Assembly (NCBI RefSeq): GCF_018362975.1
Contig: NZ_CP074371.1
Coordinates: forward strand, 6,758,001-6,822,000
Reading direction: 5' to 3'
From: Nocardia tengchongensis
Lineage (GTDB): Bacteria; Actinomycetota; Actinomycetes; Mycobacteriales; Mycobacteriaceae
Length of the DNA: 64,000 nt
In this document: positions 1 to 9,414 of the stretch, in pieces
Numbering within the stretch: the stretch's first letter is position 1
Layout: each line of letters starts with the position of its first letter
Translations under genes and position numbers: made by a program
Notes under the pieces: generated by a model
The model's database searches: none
Seen by the model: the letters and a program-made list of their open reading frames with translations, nothing else
What the model was told of the DNA's origin: nothing

Positions 1-853
1 TGGCCGCGCGGCGCGCCGGGATACCGCCCGCGACGGCCTGGGCGAGCGCGCCCGCGGTCGCCGTGGAGGCCACCACCGCGCCGCCGAACACGAGATTGTG
101 GATGCCGGTCTCGGCCGAGGCCAGCGACGGATACAGCGACAGCAGCACGCCCAGCACCGACCAGGCCGCCATCACGCCCAGCGCCGAAAACCAGAAATCA
201 CCGCGGATCTCCTGCGGCACCGCCGGTTTGGCGATGGTGATGCGCTGCTTCCGACGCGCCGTGTGCGGTTCCCGCAGCGCCAGCACGCCCGCCGCGATCA
301 GCAGGCACACCAGCGTGATCACCACGTACGGAGTCCGCAGGGGATGCGGCGCGTACTGGGCCAGCACCGCGGACCCCAGAATCGCCACGGCCATACCGAC
401 ATTGAAGGCCACCCCGGACAGCTGGCCCGACCGCGCGCCGGCCTGTGGCCGCAGATCCAGCAGCGCCGCCGCCCCGGCCACCACGATCGCGCCGACCGCG
501 GCCCCGTGCAGCGCTCGCGCCAGCAGCAGCATGGCCACATTGTCGGCGAACAGGAACACCACCAGGCCCACGATCATGGTGGCGAACGCACCGAGCAGGA
601 CCGGCTTGCGGCCCACCACATCCGAGATCCGGCCCGACACCAGGACCGCGCCCAGCGCGGCCACCGCGTAGACGGCGAAGACGAACGTGGTGGTGAGCGG
701 CGAGAAGTGCCAGCTCTTCTGATACAACCCATAGAGCGGTGCGGGCGCCCCCGAAACACCGAGCGCTACGCCGCTGGCCGCGAGAACGAGCGCGTAGGCC
801 CAGCTCTGACTACCCTGTTCGGTTCGTGTCGCTACCGCTGTCGCCGATGCCAT
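1..853 (-). CDS. MFS transporter (3' end cut by window edge)
   Basis: Membrane efflux protein of the major facilitator superfamily, read on the minus strand and running off position 1, so the C-terminus is missing. The visible ~284 residues show alternating hydrophobic helices and an MFS motif A-type loop (GRISDVVGRKPVLLG) after the second helix. The ATG at 853 is preferred because a GGGGG tract lies just upstream; an in-frame ATG at 865 is possible. It is divergent from an ArsR-type regulator across a large palindrome, which suggests that regulator controls it. The substrate cannot be told; drug or metabolite export is the usual role of such pairs. Confidence 0.85.
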   Translation of the reverse strand, partial: MASATAVATRTEQGSQSWAYALVLAASGVALGVSGAPAPLYGLYQKSWHFSPLTTTFVFAVYAVAALGAVLVSGRISDVVGRKPVLLGAFATMIVGLVVFLFADNVAMLLLARALHGAAVGAIVVAGAAALLDLRPQAGARSGQLSGVAFNVGMAVAILGSAVLAQYAPHPLRTPYVVITLVCLLIAAGVLALREPHTARRKQRITIAKPAVPQEIRGDFWFSALGVMAAWSVLGVLLSLYPSLASAETGIHNLVFGGAVVASTATAGALAQAVAGGIPARRAA

Positions 854-872
854 CGCGGCCCCCATCAGGTAA

Positions 873-923
873 GTTTGATTCTTGTCGAACTCAACCGTAG
901 CCGAGGTTCGACAGCGATCAAAC
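873..923. promoter_or_regulatory. Large palindrome between MFS gene and ArsR-type regulator
   Basis: Two 18-base arms (873-890 GTTTGATTCTTGTCGAAC and 906-923) are inverted copies with 15 of 18 positions matching, separated by 15 bases. They sit exactly between the two divergent starts. This is the expected place for an operator of the adjacent winged-helix regulator. The role is inferred. Confidence 0.6.
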
Positions 924-945
924 CAGTTATCGAGTGAGGTAGGTC

Positions 946-1293
946 ATGACCGACGCCGACGCGCTGCCCGCCGTGGCCCCGCTGCCAGCGGTGCTCGGCG
1001 CGCTACAGGACCCCGTGCGACTGGAAATCGTCCGCCGCCTGGCCGACGCGGGCGTCCCTATCCGATGCGGCCTCACCTACGACGGCGTCAGCAAGTCCAC
1101 CGCCGCCCACCACTTCAAGATCCTGCGCGAAGCGGGCGTCACCGAACGCGTGACCATCGAGGGCAACACCCACCTACGCCTCCGCGCGGCCGACCTCGAC
1201 GCGGCCCTGCCAGGCCTGCTCCCGGCCGTCCTCGCCGCCGCCAACCGCGAACTCACCGAGATAGGCGAGGACGGCAGCAGCACCACCGACTGA
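946..1293 (+). CDS. ArsR-type winged-helix transcriptional regulator
   Basis: A 115-residue DNA-binding protein. Residues ~15-90 form a winged helix typical of ArsR/SmtB-like regulators (LGALQDPVRLEIVRRL, then STAAHHFKILREAGV as recognition helix). The metal-binding cysteine pattern of classical ArsR is absent; its single Cys lies before the recognition helix, so it more likely senses something other than a metal. A GAGGTAGG ribosome-binding site precedes the ATG. It is divergent from an MFS transporter and probably represses that gene and itself through the palindrome at 873-923. Confidence 0.85.
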   Translation: MTDADALPAVAPLPAVLGALQDPVRLEIVRRLADAGVPIRCGLTYDGVSKSTAAHHFKILREAGVTERVTIEGNTHLRLRAADLDAALPGLLPAVLAAANRELTEIGEDGSSTTD

Positions 1294-1374
1294 TCCAGCC
1301 GGATCCCGCTGGGACGCCTGTCCCGGTGGCCGAACGAATCCGGACGCCACTCGATCGAGTCGTCGGCATTCAGG

Positions 1375-1440
1375 GTCCAGGGCAACCAGGCTGTGCGGCA
1401 GCGACTTCCACCAGACGACGATGTCGTCGTGAAGACGGCT
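1375..1440 (-). pseudogene. Remnant of a kinase 3' end
   Basis: On the minus strand this stretch reads DDIVVWWKSLPHSLVALDPE, matching the extreme C-terminus of the neighbouring kinase (GVVDWWKSLPLN). About 25 of 28 bases agree over the shared core. It has no start and does not end where the intact copy ends. It looks like the leftover of a tandem duplicate. The rest of 1294-1498 shows nothing recognisable. Confidence 0.4.
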
Positions 1441-1498
1441 GCGACGACCTATGACGCACCCAAATCGGTCACCCGCCGCGGGCGGGGCGGGATCAGGA

Positions 1499-3649
1499 CT
1501 AGTTGAGCGGCAAGGACTTCCACCAGTCGACGACACCGGACGGGGTGGCCGGGGCGCCGCGGGTGTACATGAGGAACTTGTCGCGCTTGTGGTCGTCGAA
1601 GAACGACGTGGCGAAGACCGTGGACGGCACGTCGACGGAGGCGTCGAAGCGGTGGTTCACGTATTGCTTCGCACCGCAGTACTCCTTGAAGGTCAGATCC
1701 TCCAGAGCGCTGCCGACCGGCCGGATCCGGCGCGCCGCCGAGCGCGCCACCGCGGCCGAATCGTAGGCGAACACGATGTACTCGCGGACGTCGTGATCGG
1801 CGGAGTACTGGCAGTCCCACGCGGCGGCCCAGCCCTCGAAGGCGAAGGGCGGCAGGAAATCCTTGGTGTCGTGATCGACCACCCGGCAACTGGCCGAGTT
1901 GAAACCCGAACCCAGTTCGGGCGAGCGCGGCACCAGGCCCGGGAAAGCCGCACTGATCTCGGCGATTTCGGGTGCGGCCGCCTTCGGCCTGGCGCCGCGG
2001 CCGGAGGGGCTCATCAGGAAGACCACCACACCCAGCGCGGCCGCCAGGCACAGGCTCATCACCAACAGTGTGCGCAGCCCGCCCATCCGGCGGCCGGTGC
2101 CCGGAGGCGTCATGCGGGATGGCGGTGACAGGTGGCGGTCGGTGCGCGATCCGAACAGTGCGGGAATGTCGGTCAGCCGGCCGGAACGCACGGCGGTCGA
2201 CTGCGGAACCCGCCGCGCCCCCGTCGTTTCCGACGGCGGGGTCCGACGTGCCCCGCCCTCCGGCTGGACCGCTCGCCGTGCCCCCGTGACCTCTGATGGA
2301 TGTACTCGGCGCGACCCGGTGACCTCCGAGGGGTGGGCTCGCCGCGCGCCGGTCGTCTCCGACGGGTTCACTCGCCGCGACCCGGTGACCTCCGACGGGT
2401 GTACCCGCCGCGCGCCGGTGGTCTCCGACGGATGTCTTCGGCGCGCCGACCCCTCGGGCTGCTGCCCCGGCCAGACTCCCGGCGCATCCGGCTGTTGCCC
2501 TTGCCGCGCCGCGGGCGGTTCGGACTGCTGTCTCGGCCAGGCGGCCGGTGTGTTCGACTGCTGCCCTGGTCTTGTCGCCGGCGCATCGGACTGCTGTCTC
2601 GGCCACGCCGCCGGCGTGTACGACTGCTGTCCGCGCCGCGCCGATGGGTCCGCTTGCTGCCACCGGCCGGCCGGTGAATCCGATTGCGCCGCTCGCGAAC
2701 CCGGCGCGTTCCTGGTTCCCCGACGGGCGGCCGACGGCGGGATGGCCCGTCGCGCGGAGGTGTCCGTGCCGCGCCGACGCGGCGGCGCGTGGGCGCTCTC
2801 GGCCGCGGCCCCGCTCGCGAGGGCGCGTTGCGCAGCCGCCGCGAAGTCCGAACAGGTCGGGTACCGGTCGTCGGGGTTCTTGGCCAGGGCGCGGGCCAGC
2901 ACCGGATCCAGGGTCGCGGGGAGCTCCGGTCGCAGACTGGCGATCGGGGGCGGGTTGTCGTACAGGTGGGCTTTGACGATCGCGCCGAGGTCGCCGGCGC
3001 GGAACAGCGGCACACCGGTGAGCAGGCGGAACAGGGTGCAGGCCAAGGAGTATTGGTCGGCGCGGTGGTCCACCGGATGGTTCTGGAGCTGCTCCGGGGA
3101 GGCGTAGGCGAGGGTGGCCATGACCGAGCCGGAACCGGTCAGGCGGCCGGTGTCCTCCTGCAGTCGCGCGATCCCGAAGTCGGTGAGCAGAACGCCGGCT
3201 TGTTGTTCGCGGGTCTCGCGCGCCAGCATGATGTTGGCGGGCTTGACATCTCGGTGCAGCACGCCGACCCGGTGCGCGTAGTCGAGGGCGTCGGCGGTGG
3301 CCGCGACGATCTCGACGGCGCGCTCGGCGGTCATGTCGGTGACCGATTCGGCTTCGATGCCGTCGACGTACTGCATGGCGATCCAGAGTCGCCCGTCCTC
3401 GACGCCGCGGTCGTAGACGGTGACCACGCCGGGGTGATTCAACCGGGCCGCGAGGTCGGCCTCGCGTTCGAATCGCGCGTGAGTCTCGCTGTCGCCGTGG
3501 TACTCGGCGTTCAACAGCTTCAGTGCGATCCAACGCGGCAGGCGGGGATGGCGTGCGAGGTAGACCGCACCCATCCCGCCGCGTCCGAGCTCACGTTCGA
3601 TGACATACCCGGCGAAGTTCTCACCTGGTTCGACCACGACCCCTCCCAT
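1499..3649 (-). CDS. PknB-type membrane serine/threonine protein kinase
   Basis: Eukaryotic-type Ser/Thr kinase of about 716 residues from the ATG at 3649; an ATG at 3682 would add 11 residues. The kinase domain covers roughly residues 10-270: glycine loop GRGGMG, lysine in IALKLL, catalytic HRDVKPAN and DFG. A long Arg/Gln/Pro-rich linker follows with two kinds of degenerate short repeats. Next comes one membrane helix (LLVMSLCLAAALGVVVFLM) and a ~150-residue outer domain with three cysteines ending in WWKSLP. The layout is that of actinobacterial sensor kinases, with the C-terminal domain outside the cell. The ligand is unknown. A remnant of a second copy of its 3' end lies just downstream. 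Confidence 0.9.
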   Translation of the reverse strand: MGGVVVEPGENFAGYVIERELGRGGMGAVYLARHPRLPRWIALKLLNAEYHGDSETHARFEREADLAARLNHPGVVTVYDRGVEDGRLWIAMQYVDGIEAESVTDMTAERAVEIVAATADALDYAHRVGVLHRDVKPANIMLARETREQQAGVLLTDFGIARLQEDTGRLTGSGSVMATLAYASPEQLQNHPVDHRADQYSLACTLFRLLTGVPLFRAGDLGAIVKAHLYDNPPPIASLRPELPATLDPVLARALAKNPDDRYPTCSDFAAAAQRALASGAAAESAHAPPRRRGTDTSARRAIPPSAARRGTRNAPGSRAAQSDSPAGRWQQADPSARRGQQSYTPAAWPRQQSDAPATRPGQQSNTPAAWPRQQSEPPAARQGQQPDAPGVWPGQQPEGSARRRHPSETTGARRVHPSEVTGSRRVNPSETTGARRAHPSEVTGSRRVHPSEVTGARRAVQPEGGARRTPPSETTGARRVPQSTAVRSGRLTDIPALFGSRTDRHLSPPSRMTPPGTGRRMGGLRTLLVMSLCLAAALGVVVFLMSPSGRGARPKAAAPEIAEISAAFPGLVPRSPELGSGFNSASCRVVDHDTKDFLPPFAFEGWAAAWDCQYSADHDVREYIVFAYDSAAVARSAARRIRPVGSALEDLTFKEYCGAKQYVNHRFDASVDVPSTVFATSFFDDHKRDKFLMYTRGAPATPSGVVDWWKSLPLN
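2180..2700 (-). repeat. Coding short tandem repeats in kinase linker
   Basis: Within the kinase gene two degenerate in-frame repeat arrays lie side by side. One has ~11-residue units of the type HPSEVTGSRRV (about 2190-2450). The other has ~13-residue units around RQQSDAPAAWPG (about 2455-2700). Base identity between units is high enough to suggest slippage growth. They form a flexible, basic, Pro/Gln-rich juxtamembrane segment. Confidence 0.7.
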
Positions 3650-3721
3650 TCCGGCGAGGTGATCATAGCCACAAACGGGCATACCTCACCGGCCGCCTGG
3701 GACTACTGCCGAGTAAGTCTG

Positions 3722-5158
3722 TCAGCCGACCAGATTCCGGACCGCCGCCGGCAGCTCACGGGTGCGCCGATACGGCCCCGCCACCGCCGCACCGAAGGGC
3801 CGCGCGAGCAGCGACGCCGCGATCCGCGACACCTCCTCGGTGGTGACTTCGTCTATGCGAGCGAGGGTTTCGGACACACTGCGATGATTGCCGTAGCTGA
3901 GCTCCGAACGCCCGATGCGGTTCATCCGCGACCCGGAATCCTCGAGCCCCAGCACCAGTCCACCGCGCAGCGACCCCTTGGCGCGGGCGCACTCGGCGTC
4001 GGTGATGCCGTTGGCGGCCACCTCCTGCAGCACGCCGTGCGCCAAATCGGCCACCCGGCCCAGGTTTTCGGGCTGGCAGCCCAGGTACACCGAGAACGCG
4101 CCGGTGTCGGCGAAGGTGTCGACGCTGGAGTACACCGAGTACGCCAGGCCGCGCTCCTCCCGGATGCGCTGGAACAGCCGCGAACTCAGGCCGCCGCCGA
4201 GCACCGTGTTGAGCACCGACAGCGGCCAGCGCTTCTCGCCCTCGTGCCGGCCGAAGGCGCGGGTGCCGAACACCAGGTGCGCCTGCTCGCTGTCGCGGTG
4301 CATGCGCAGCAGTTCCGGATTGCCGCGCGGCCGGTACTTGCCCTCCCGCCGGGGCGCGGGCTCCAGGCCGGTCTCGAGGCGATGCTCGAAGGCGCGGTAC
4401 ACCAGTTCGACGGTGTGCTCGTGCTCGATATTGCCGGCCACCGCCACCACCATGCGGTCGGGCCGGTAGCGGCGCTGATGGAACGAGCGCAGCTGGTGGG
4501 CCTGCATGGCCTCGATGGAGTCGACGCTGCCGATCACCGGGCGGCCGATCGGATGGTCGCCGAACAGCGCGCTCAGGAAGGCGTCGCCGACCATGTCCTC
4601 GGGATCGTCGTCGCGCATGGAGATCTCCTCCAGCACCACCTGACGTTCCACCGACACGTCCTCGGCCCGGCACAACCCGTTGAGCACCACATCGGCGACC
4701 AGGTCCACCGCCAGCGGCAGATCCTCGTCGATGACGTGGGCGTAGTAGCAGGTCTGTTCCTTGGCGGTGAACGCGTTGAGCTCGCCGCCGACCGCGTCCA
4801 TGGCCTCGGCGATGGCCAGGGCCGACCGCGTGGGGGTGGCCTTGAACAGCAGATGCTCGAGGAAGTGCGCGGCGCCGGCCACCGTGGGGCCTTCGTCGCG
4901 CGAGCCGACGCCGACCCACACGCCGATCGAGGCCGATCGCACTCCCGGCACATGCTCGGTGACCACTCGCAGGCCACCGGGCAGCACCGTCCGGCGTACG
5001 CCGATATCCATTGCCGCAGACTCGTTCCGGTCGAGCGCCAGCGCAGAACCCCCCTGCTCCAGGCTCCGGAGCAAGGGGGCGTTGTTCTTCGCGGCAGGCG
5101 CGGAGTCCTTCGCGGTGCGCGCGGAACCCGCGCGCACCGCGGACTGCTTCTTCGTCAC
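3722..5158 (-). CDS. M16 family zinc peptidase (PepR/mitochondrial processing peptidase-like)
   Basis: A 478-residue insulinase-type metallopeptidase. The inverted zinc motif HFLEHLLF is present, with the downstream glutamate in the VLEEIS region, and the C-terminal half carries the GGGLSSRLFQRIREERGLAYSV signature. Sequence and gene order match M. tuberculosis Rv2782c (pepR), which follows gpsI. The GTG at 5158, 10 bases after the pnp stop, was chosen. It gives a basic N-terminal extension; the ATG at 5011 is the alternative start, directly before the conserved region. It likely forms an operon with pnp. Confidence 0.9.
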   Translation of the reverse strand: MTKKQSAVRAGSARTAKDSAPAAKNNAPLLRSLEQGGSALALDRNESAAMDIGVRRTVLPGGLRVVTEHVPGVRSASIGVWVGVGSRDEGPTVAGAAHFLEHLLFKATPTRSALAIAEAMDAVGGELNAFTAKEQTCYYAHVIDEDLPLAVDLVADVVLNGLCRAEDVSVERQVVLEEISMRDDDPEDMVGDAFLSALFGDHPIGRPVIGSVDSIEAMQAHQLRSFHQRRYRPDRMVVAVAGNIEHEHTVELVYRAFEHRLETGLEPAPRREGKYRPRGNPELLRMHRDSEQAHLVFGTRAFGRHEGEKRWPLSVLNTVLGGGLSSRLFQRIREERGLAYSVYSSVDTFADTGAFSVYLGCQPENLGRVADLAHGVLQEVAANGITDAECARAKGSLRGGLVLGLEDSGSRMNRIGRSELSYGNHRSVSETLARIDEVTTEEVSRIAASLLARPFGAAVAGPYRRTRELPAAVRNLVG

Positions 5159-5168
5159 AGAGAAATGA

Positions 5169-7430
5169 TTACTCTGCGTTCGCGTCGACCGCAGCAGAGG
5201 AGGCGGAGTTGTCCGAATCCTCGTCGATCGGCACCAGCGAGATCTTGCCGCGGTTGTCGATGTCGGCGATCTCGACGCGGATCTTGTCACCCACGTTGAC
5301 CACGTCCTCGACCTTGGCGACGCGCTTGCCGTTGCCCAGCTTCGAGATGTGGACCAGACCGTCGCGGCCCGGGAGCAGCGACACGAACGCGCCGAAGGCG
5401 GTGGTCTTGACGACCGTGCCCAGGAAGCGCTCGCCGACCTTCGGCAGCTGCGGGTTGGCGATGGCGTTGATCGCGTCGATCGCGGCCTGCGCCGACGGGC
5501 CGTCGGTCGCACCGACGAACACGGTGCCGTCATCCTCGATGGAGATGTTGGCGCCGGTGTCCTCGGTGATCTGGTTGATCACCTTGCCCTTGGGTCCGAT
5601 CACCTCGCCGATCTTGTCGACCGGGATCTTGATCGCGGTGACGCGCGGAGCGTAGGGGCTCATCTCGTCCGGGGTGGCGATGGCCTCGGCCATCACGTCC
5701 AGGATGGTGTCGCGGGCATCCTTGGCCTGGTTCAGCGCGCCGGCCAGCACCTGCGACGGGATGCCGTCGAGCTTGGTGTCCAGCTGCAGGGCGGTGACGA
5801 ACTCGCGGGTACCGGCGACCTTGAAGTCCATGTCGCCGAAGGCATCCTCGGCGCCCAGGATGTCGGTGAGGGCCACGTAGCGGACCTCGTCCTCACCCTT
5901 GTCGTTCTTCACGGTGTCCGACACCAGGCCCATGGCGATACCGGCGACGGGGGCCTTCAGCGGCACACCGGCGTTCAGCAGCGACAGGGTCGAGGCGCAG
6001 ACCGAGCCCATCGAGGTGGAACCGTTGGAGCTCAACGCTTCCGACACCTGACGGATGGCGTACGGGAACTCTTCCTGCGACGGCAGCACCGGCATCAGGG
6101 CGCGCTCGGCGAGGGCGCCGTGGCCGATCTCTCGACGCTTGGGCGAGCCCACGCGACCGGTCTCGCCGGTGGAGAACGGCGGGAAGTTGTAGTGGTGCAT
6201 GTAGCGCTTGGAGGTCTCCGGGCCGAGCGAGTCGACCTGCTGCGCCATCTTCACCATGTCCAGGGTGGTGACACCCAGGATCTGGGTCTCGCCACGCTCG
6301 AACAGCGCCGAACCGTGGGCGCGGGGCACCACGGCGACCTCGGCGGACAGCGCGCGGATGTCGGCCAGACCACGGCCGTCGATGCGGAAGCTGTCGGTCA
6401 GGATGCGCTGGCGGACCAGCTTCTTGGTGACCGAGCGGAAGGCCGCGCCGATCTCCTTCTCACGGCCGACGAAGTCGTCGGCCAGCGCGGAGAGCACCTC
6501 GAGCTTGATCTCGTCGATCTTCTCTTCGCGCTCGGCCTTGCCGGCGATGGACAGCGCGTTGTTCAGCGGAACCTTCGCGGTGCCCTCGACGGCGGTGTAG
6601 GCGTCGTCCTGGTAGGGCAGGAAGACCGGGAACTCACCGGTCGGCTTGGCGGCCAGCGCGGCCAGGTCCGACTGCGCCTTGCACAGGCGGGCGATGAACG
6701 GCTTGGCGGCCTCGAGGCCCTCGGCGACCACGATCTCGGTCGGAGCCGAAGCGCCGTCGGCGATCAGGGCGAGCACGTTGTCGGTGGCCTCGGCCTCGAC
6801 CATCATGATCGCGACGTCACCCTCGACCACGCGGCCGGCGACGACCATGTCGAACACGGCGTTCTCGAGCTGCTCGACGGTCGGGAAGGCGACCCACTGG
6901 CCCTCGATCAGGGCGACGCGCACGCCGCCGACCGGACCGGAGAACGGCAGGCCCGCGATCTGGGTGGACGCCGAGGCGGCGTTGATCGCGACCACGTCGT
7001 ACAGATCCTTGGGATCCAGCGACATGACGGTCACGACGACCTGGATCTCGTTGCGCAGGCCGTCGACGAAGGACGGACGCAGCGGCCGGTCGATCAGGCG
7101 GCAGGTCAGGATGGCGTCGGTGGAGGGGCGGCCCTCACGACGGAAGAACGAGCCGGGGATGCGGCCCGCGGCGTACATGCGCTCCTCGACGTCCACCGTC
7201 AGCGGGAAGAAGTCGAACTGGTCCTTGGGCTGCTTGGAGGCCGTGGTGGCCGACAGCAGCATGGTCTCGTCGTCGAGGTAGGCGACCACGGAACCGGCGG
7301 CCTGCTTGGCCAGGCGGCCGGTCTCGAAACGGATGGTGCGAGTACCGAAGGCGCCGTTGTCGATCAGGGCGACGGACTCGAAAACGCCGGGCTCGACCTC
7401 GGCGGCGGAACTGGTCTGGGTGTCAGACAT
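5169..7430 (-). CDS. pnp: Polynucleotide phosphorylase / guanosine pentaphosphate synthetase
   Basis: Bifunctional 3'-5' phosphorolytic exoribonuclease of 753 residues, called gpsI in actinobacteria. It has two RNase PH-like domains (first ~residues 20-250, second ~370-590, containing [11 protein letters not shown] and [12 protein letters not shown]). A KH domain ([15 protein letters not shown]) and an S1 RNA-binding domain ([26 protein letters not shown]) follow, and the tail is acidic. The ATG at 7430 is preceded by an AGGTTGAG-type ribosome-binding site; in-frame codons upstream do not resemble the family. It lies downstream of rpsO, the widely conserved order, and upstream of the M16 peptidase. 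Confidence 0.97.
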   Translation of the reverse strand: MSDTQTSSAAEVEPGVFESVALIDNGAFGTRTIRFETGRLAKQAAGSVVAYLDDETMLLSATTASKQPKDQFDFFPLTVDVEERMYAAGRIPGSFFRREGRPSTDAILTCRLIDRPLRPSFVDGLRNEIQVVVTVMSLDPKDLYDVVAINAASASTQIAGLPFSGPVGGVRVALIEGQWVAFPTVEQLENAVFDMVVAGRVVEGDVAIMMVEAEATDNVLALIADGASAPTEIVVAEGLEAAKPFIARLCKAQSDLAALAAKPTGEFPVFLPYQDDAYTAVEGTAKVPLNNALSIAGKAEREEKIDEIKLEVLSALADDFVGREKEIGAAFRSVTKKLVRQRILTDSFRIDGRGLADIRALSAEVAVVPRAHGSALFERGETQILGVTTLDMVKMAQQVDSLGPETSKRYMHHYNFPPFSTGETGRVGSPKRREIGHGALAERALMPVLPSQEEFPYAIRQVSEALSSNGSTSMGSVCASTLSLLNAGVPLKAPVAGIAMGLVSDTVKNDKGEDEVRYVALTDILGAEDAFGDMDFKVAGTREFVTALQLDTKLDGIPSQVLAGALNQAKDARDTILDVMAEAIATPDEMSPYAPRVTAIKIPVDKIGEVIGPKGKVINQITEDTGANISIEDDGTVFVGATDGPSAQAAIDAINAIANPQLPKVGERFLGTVVKTTAFGAFVSLLPGRDGLVHISKLGNGKRVAKVEDVVNVGDKIRVEIADIDNRGKISLVPIDEDSDNSASSAAVDANAE

Positions 7431-7750
7431 CTTTGTTATCTCAACCTCTCGTCTTCGCCGGATTCGGCACGCGTCTCTCACGTGCCCTCCGGCTCGCAGC
7501 CGTACCCGGCATGGGCGCGCGGCAGCCCTCGTGGCTATCGCACGCACACCCGGCCGGCATCCCCTTGGATGCGGCGACGCGGAGGCGGTCATCGATCGAA
7601 GCCCTCCGGGCGCGCATGGTTCATCTCATACTTCGCGCCCCGAAAAGCCACTACCGAAGACCGACGCCACGCGACGGGTGCATACGGCTCGTGTTGGCGT
7701 ATACCCGGCCGTGTCCCCCCTCGTGGGAACCTCCGGCCACATATACGAAA

Positions 7751-7786
7751 GGCCAACGAGAAGGATTCTATGCCTCCTCGTTGGCC
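7751..7786 (-). terminator. Terminator after rpsO
   Basis: Perfect 10-bp stem (GGCCAACGAG at 7751-7760 with its complement at 7777-7786) and a 16-base loop. On the minus strand the stem is followed by TTTCGTATAT. It lies ~90 bases past the rpsO stop and would separate rpsO from pnp transcription. Confidence 0.75.
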
Positions 7787-7799
7787 GGTTCGTCAACTA

Positions 7800-7861
7800 C
7801 CTCTGTGAACAGAGGTCATGTCCCTCGGCGGGCCGAGAGAGTGCCCCTCGGCAGGCCGAGG
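7800..7861 (-). promoter_or_regulatory. Three consecutive short hairpins downstream of rpsO
   Basis: Three tight tetraloop hairpins in 62 bases: CCTCTG-TGAA-CAGAGG (7800-7815), CTCGG-CGGG-CCGAG (7824-7837) and CCTCGG-CAGG-CCGAGG (7846-7861). The last two are near copies of each other. They fill the space between the rpsO stop and its terminator. They may stabilise the transcript end or guide RNase/PNPase action; this is inferred. Confidence 0.5.
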
Positions 7862-7876
7862 AAATTGCCACTGAAA

Positions 7877-8146
7877 TCAGCGACGCAGGCCGAGACGCTC
7901 GATCAGCGAACGGTAGCGGTTGATGTCCTTGTCCTGCAGGTACTTCGACAGCCGCTTGCGACGACCGATCAGCGCCATCAGGCCGTGGCGGGTGTGGTGG
8001 TCGTGCTTGTGCTTCTTGAGGTGCTCGGTGATGTCGGCGATCCGCTTCGACAGCAGCGCGATCTGCGCCTCCGGGGAACCGGTGTCCTTCTCGTGGACGC
8101 CGTACTCGGCGAGGATGGCCGACTTCTGCTCAGTGGTGAGAGCCAC
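7877..8146 (-). CDS. rpsO: 30S ribosomal protein S15
   Basis: Ribosomal protein of 89 residues that binds 16S rRNA in the small-subunit platform. The whole family signature is present ([36 protein letters not shown]). The GTG at 8146 was chosen because AAGGAG sits 6 bases upstream and the length is exact for S15. It is followed by a hairpin-rich spacer and pnp; ribF lies upstream on the same strand. Confidence 0.98.
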   Translation of the reverse strand: MALTTEQKSAILAEYGVHEKDTGSPEAQIALLSKRIADITEHLKKHKHDHHTRHGLMALIGRRKRLSKYLQDKDINRYRSLIERLGLRR

Positions 8147-8280
8147 AGATACTCCTTGTTTCAGACCGCGCTCGAATTGACCGGGCGAACCCGGTTGGGC
8201 AGCCGCCGCGGACCGCAGCAAACCCAGCGGTCCACCTTACCGGAGCGGCTCGGGGTCGCGGAAATCGGCCCTCGCGGGCG

Positions 8281-9240
8281 CTATTCCTCGGTTTCGCCGG
8301 CGAGGACCTTGCGGGCCTGGTCGCAGTCGCGGCGGATGGCCTCGACCAGTTCCTCGATGGACTCGAACTTGCGCATGCCGCGCAGCTGGTCGACGAAGTC
8401 GACGGCCACGTGCTTGCCGTAGAGGTCGGCGTCGAAGTCGAGGATGTGCGGCTCGACGGTGCGGTTGCGGCCGTCGAAGGTCGGGTTGGTGCCGACCGAG
8501 ATGGCGGTCATGTGGCGTTCCCCGGCCAGCGGGTCGCCGGGCTCGAGAACGGTGAACCAGCCCGCGTACACCCCGTCGGCGGGGATGGCGGCGTGCATGG
8601 TCGGGGCCACGTTGGCGGTGGGGAAGCCCAGGCCCTTGCCGCGGCCGTCGCCGTGCACGACGACGCCTTCGACGCGGTGCGGGCGGCCCAGCGCCTCGGC
8701 CGCGGCGCTGACGTTGCCCTCGGACAGGCAGCCGCGAATGTAGGTGGAGGAGAAGGTGACCGCGTGCTCGCCCAGCAGCTGCACCCCGTCGACCTCGAAG
8801 CCGTAGCGGCGGCCGAGCTCACGCATGGTGTCGAGGGTGCCGGCGGCCTGCTTGCCGAAGGTGAAGTTGTCGCCCACCACGACCTCGGACACGTGCAGGC
8901 GGTTCACCAGCAGTTCCTCGACGTACTCCTCGGGGGTGAGCTTCATGAAGTCGCGGGTGAACGGCATCACCACGAACACGTCGATGCCGAGTTCCTCGAC
9001 CAGTTCCGCGCGCCGGTCCAGGGTGGACAGCTGCGGCGGATGGGTACCCGGGCGCACCACGTCCACCGGGTGCGGGTCGAAGGTCATCAGGACCGACGGA
9101 ACGCCGCGCACCGCAGCGGATTTCACCGCACGGCTGATGAGCTGGGCGTGACCGCGGTGCACGCCGTCGAATACCCCGATGGTGAGGACACACCGGCCCC
9201 AGTCCGCGGGCATCTCGTCGAGGCTTCGCCATCTCTGCAC
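8281..9240 (-). CDS. ribF: Bifunctional riboflavin kinase / FAD synthetase
   Basis: Makes FMN and then FAD from riboflavin and ATP; cytoplasmic, 319 residues. The N-terminal FAD synthetase half has the nucleotidyltransferase motif GVFDGVHRGHAQLI and the STYIRG segment. The C-terminal riboflavin kinase half begins at GRPHRVEGVVVHGDGRGKGLGFPTAN and contains VEPHILDFDADLYG. Length is normal for the family. No FMN riboswitch is seen upstream. Position next to rpsO is the conserved Mycobacteriales order. Confidence 0.97.
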   Translation of the reverse strand: MQRWRSLDEMPADWGRCVLTIGVFDGVHRGHAQLISRAVKSAAVRGVPSVLMTFDPHPVDVVRPGTHPPQLSTLDRRAELVEELGIDVFVVMPFTRDFMKLTPEEYVEELLVNRLHVSEVVVGDNFTFGKQAAGTLDTMRELGRRYGFEVDGVQLLGEHAVTFSSTYIRGCLSEGNVSAAAEALGRPHRVEGVVVHGDGRGKGLGFPTANVAPTMHAAIPADGVYAGWFTVLEPGDPLAGERHMTAISVGTNPTFDGRNRTVEPHILDFDADLYGKHVAVDFVDQLRGMRKFESIEELVEAIRRDCDQARKVLAGETEE

Positions 9241-9401
9241 ACCGGAAGCCTACTTAAAGCGCGTCTCGGACAATATTCGGCGGTGTGTCTGCAGCCTGCC
9301 CGAAGCATGCCTGTCACCGTGTGTTCACCGGTTCGGGCCGCTGCGCCACCGGCGTCTCTACCAGCGAGCGCGCCGATGTGTGAAACCGCGCGCGGTGTGC
9401 C

Positions 9402-9407
9402 TAAGCT
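9402..9407 (+). promoter_or_regulatory. Probable -10 element of the mntR-type gene
   Basis: TAAGCT fits the actinobacterial TANNNT -10 pattern. It lies 7 bases before the GTG at 9415, the spacing expected for a leaderless transcript starting at that codon. No ribosome-binding site is present there. The call supports the GTG start but is not proof. Confidence 0.4.
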
Positions 9408-9414
9408 CGAGTAC

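Larger units (their letters stand above)
7431..7876. other. rpsO-pnp spacer
   Basis: 446 bases without a gene. It holds the rpsO terminator and three further hairpins (listed separately) and, nearer pnp, the pnp leader. The M. tuberculosis spacer encodes lipoprotein lppU; no such gene is seen here. Confidence 0.6.

Noticed and set aside
2180..2700. Repeat array considered as CRISPR
   Set aside because: Units are adjacent, degenerate and in frame with a kinase; there are no unique spacers and no cas genes.
2684..5299. Long plus-strand open frame across kinase and peptidase genes
   Set aside because: It spans two well-supported minus-strand genes and shows no protein family pattern.
5349..7808. 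Long plus-strand open frame opposite pnp
   Set aside because: Shadow of pnp; the product is low-complexity Gly/Asp/Val-rich and lacks a plausible start signal.
8147..9414. FMN riboswitch near ribF
   Set aside because: No conserved RFN-like stems or sequence blocks were seen before the ribF start or in the flanks.
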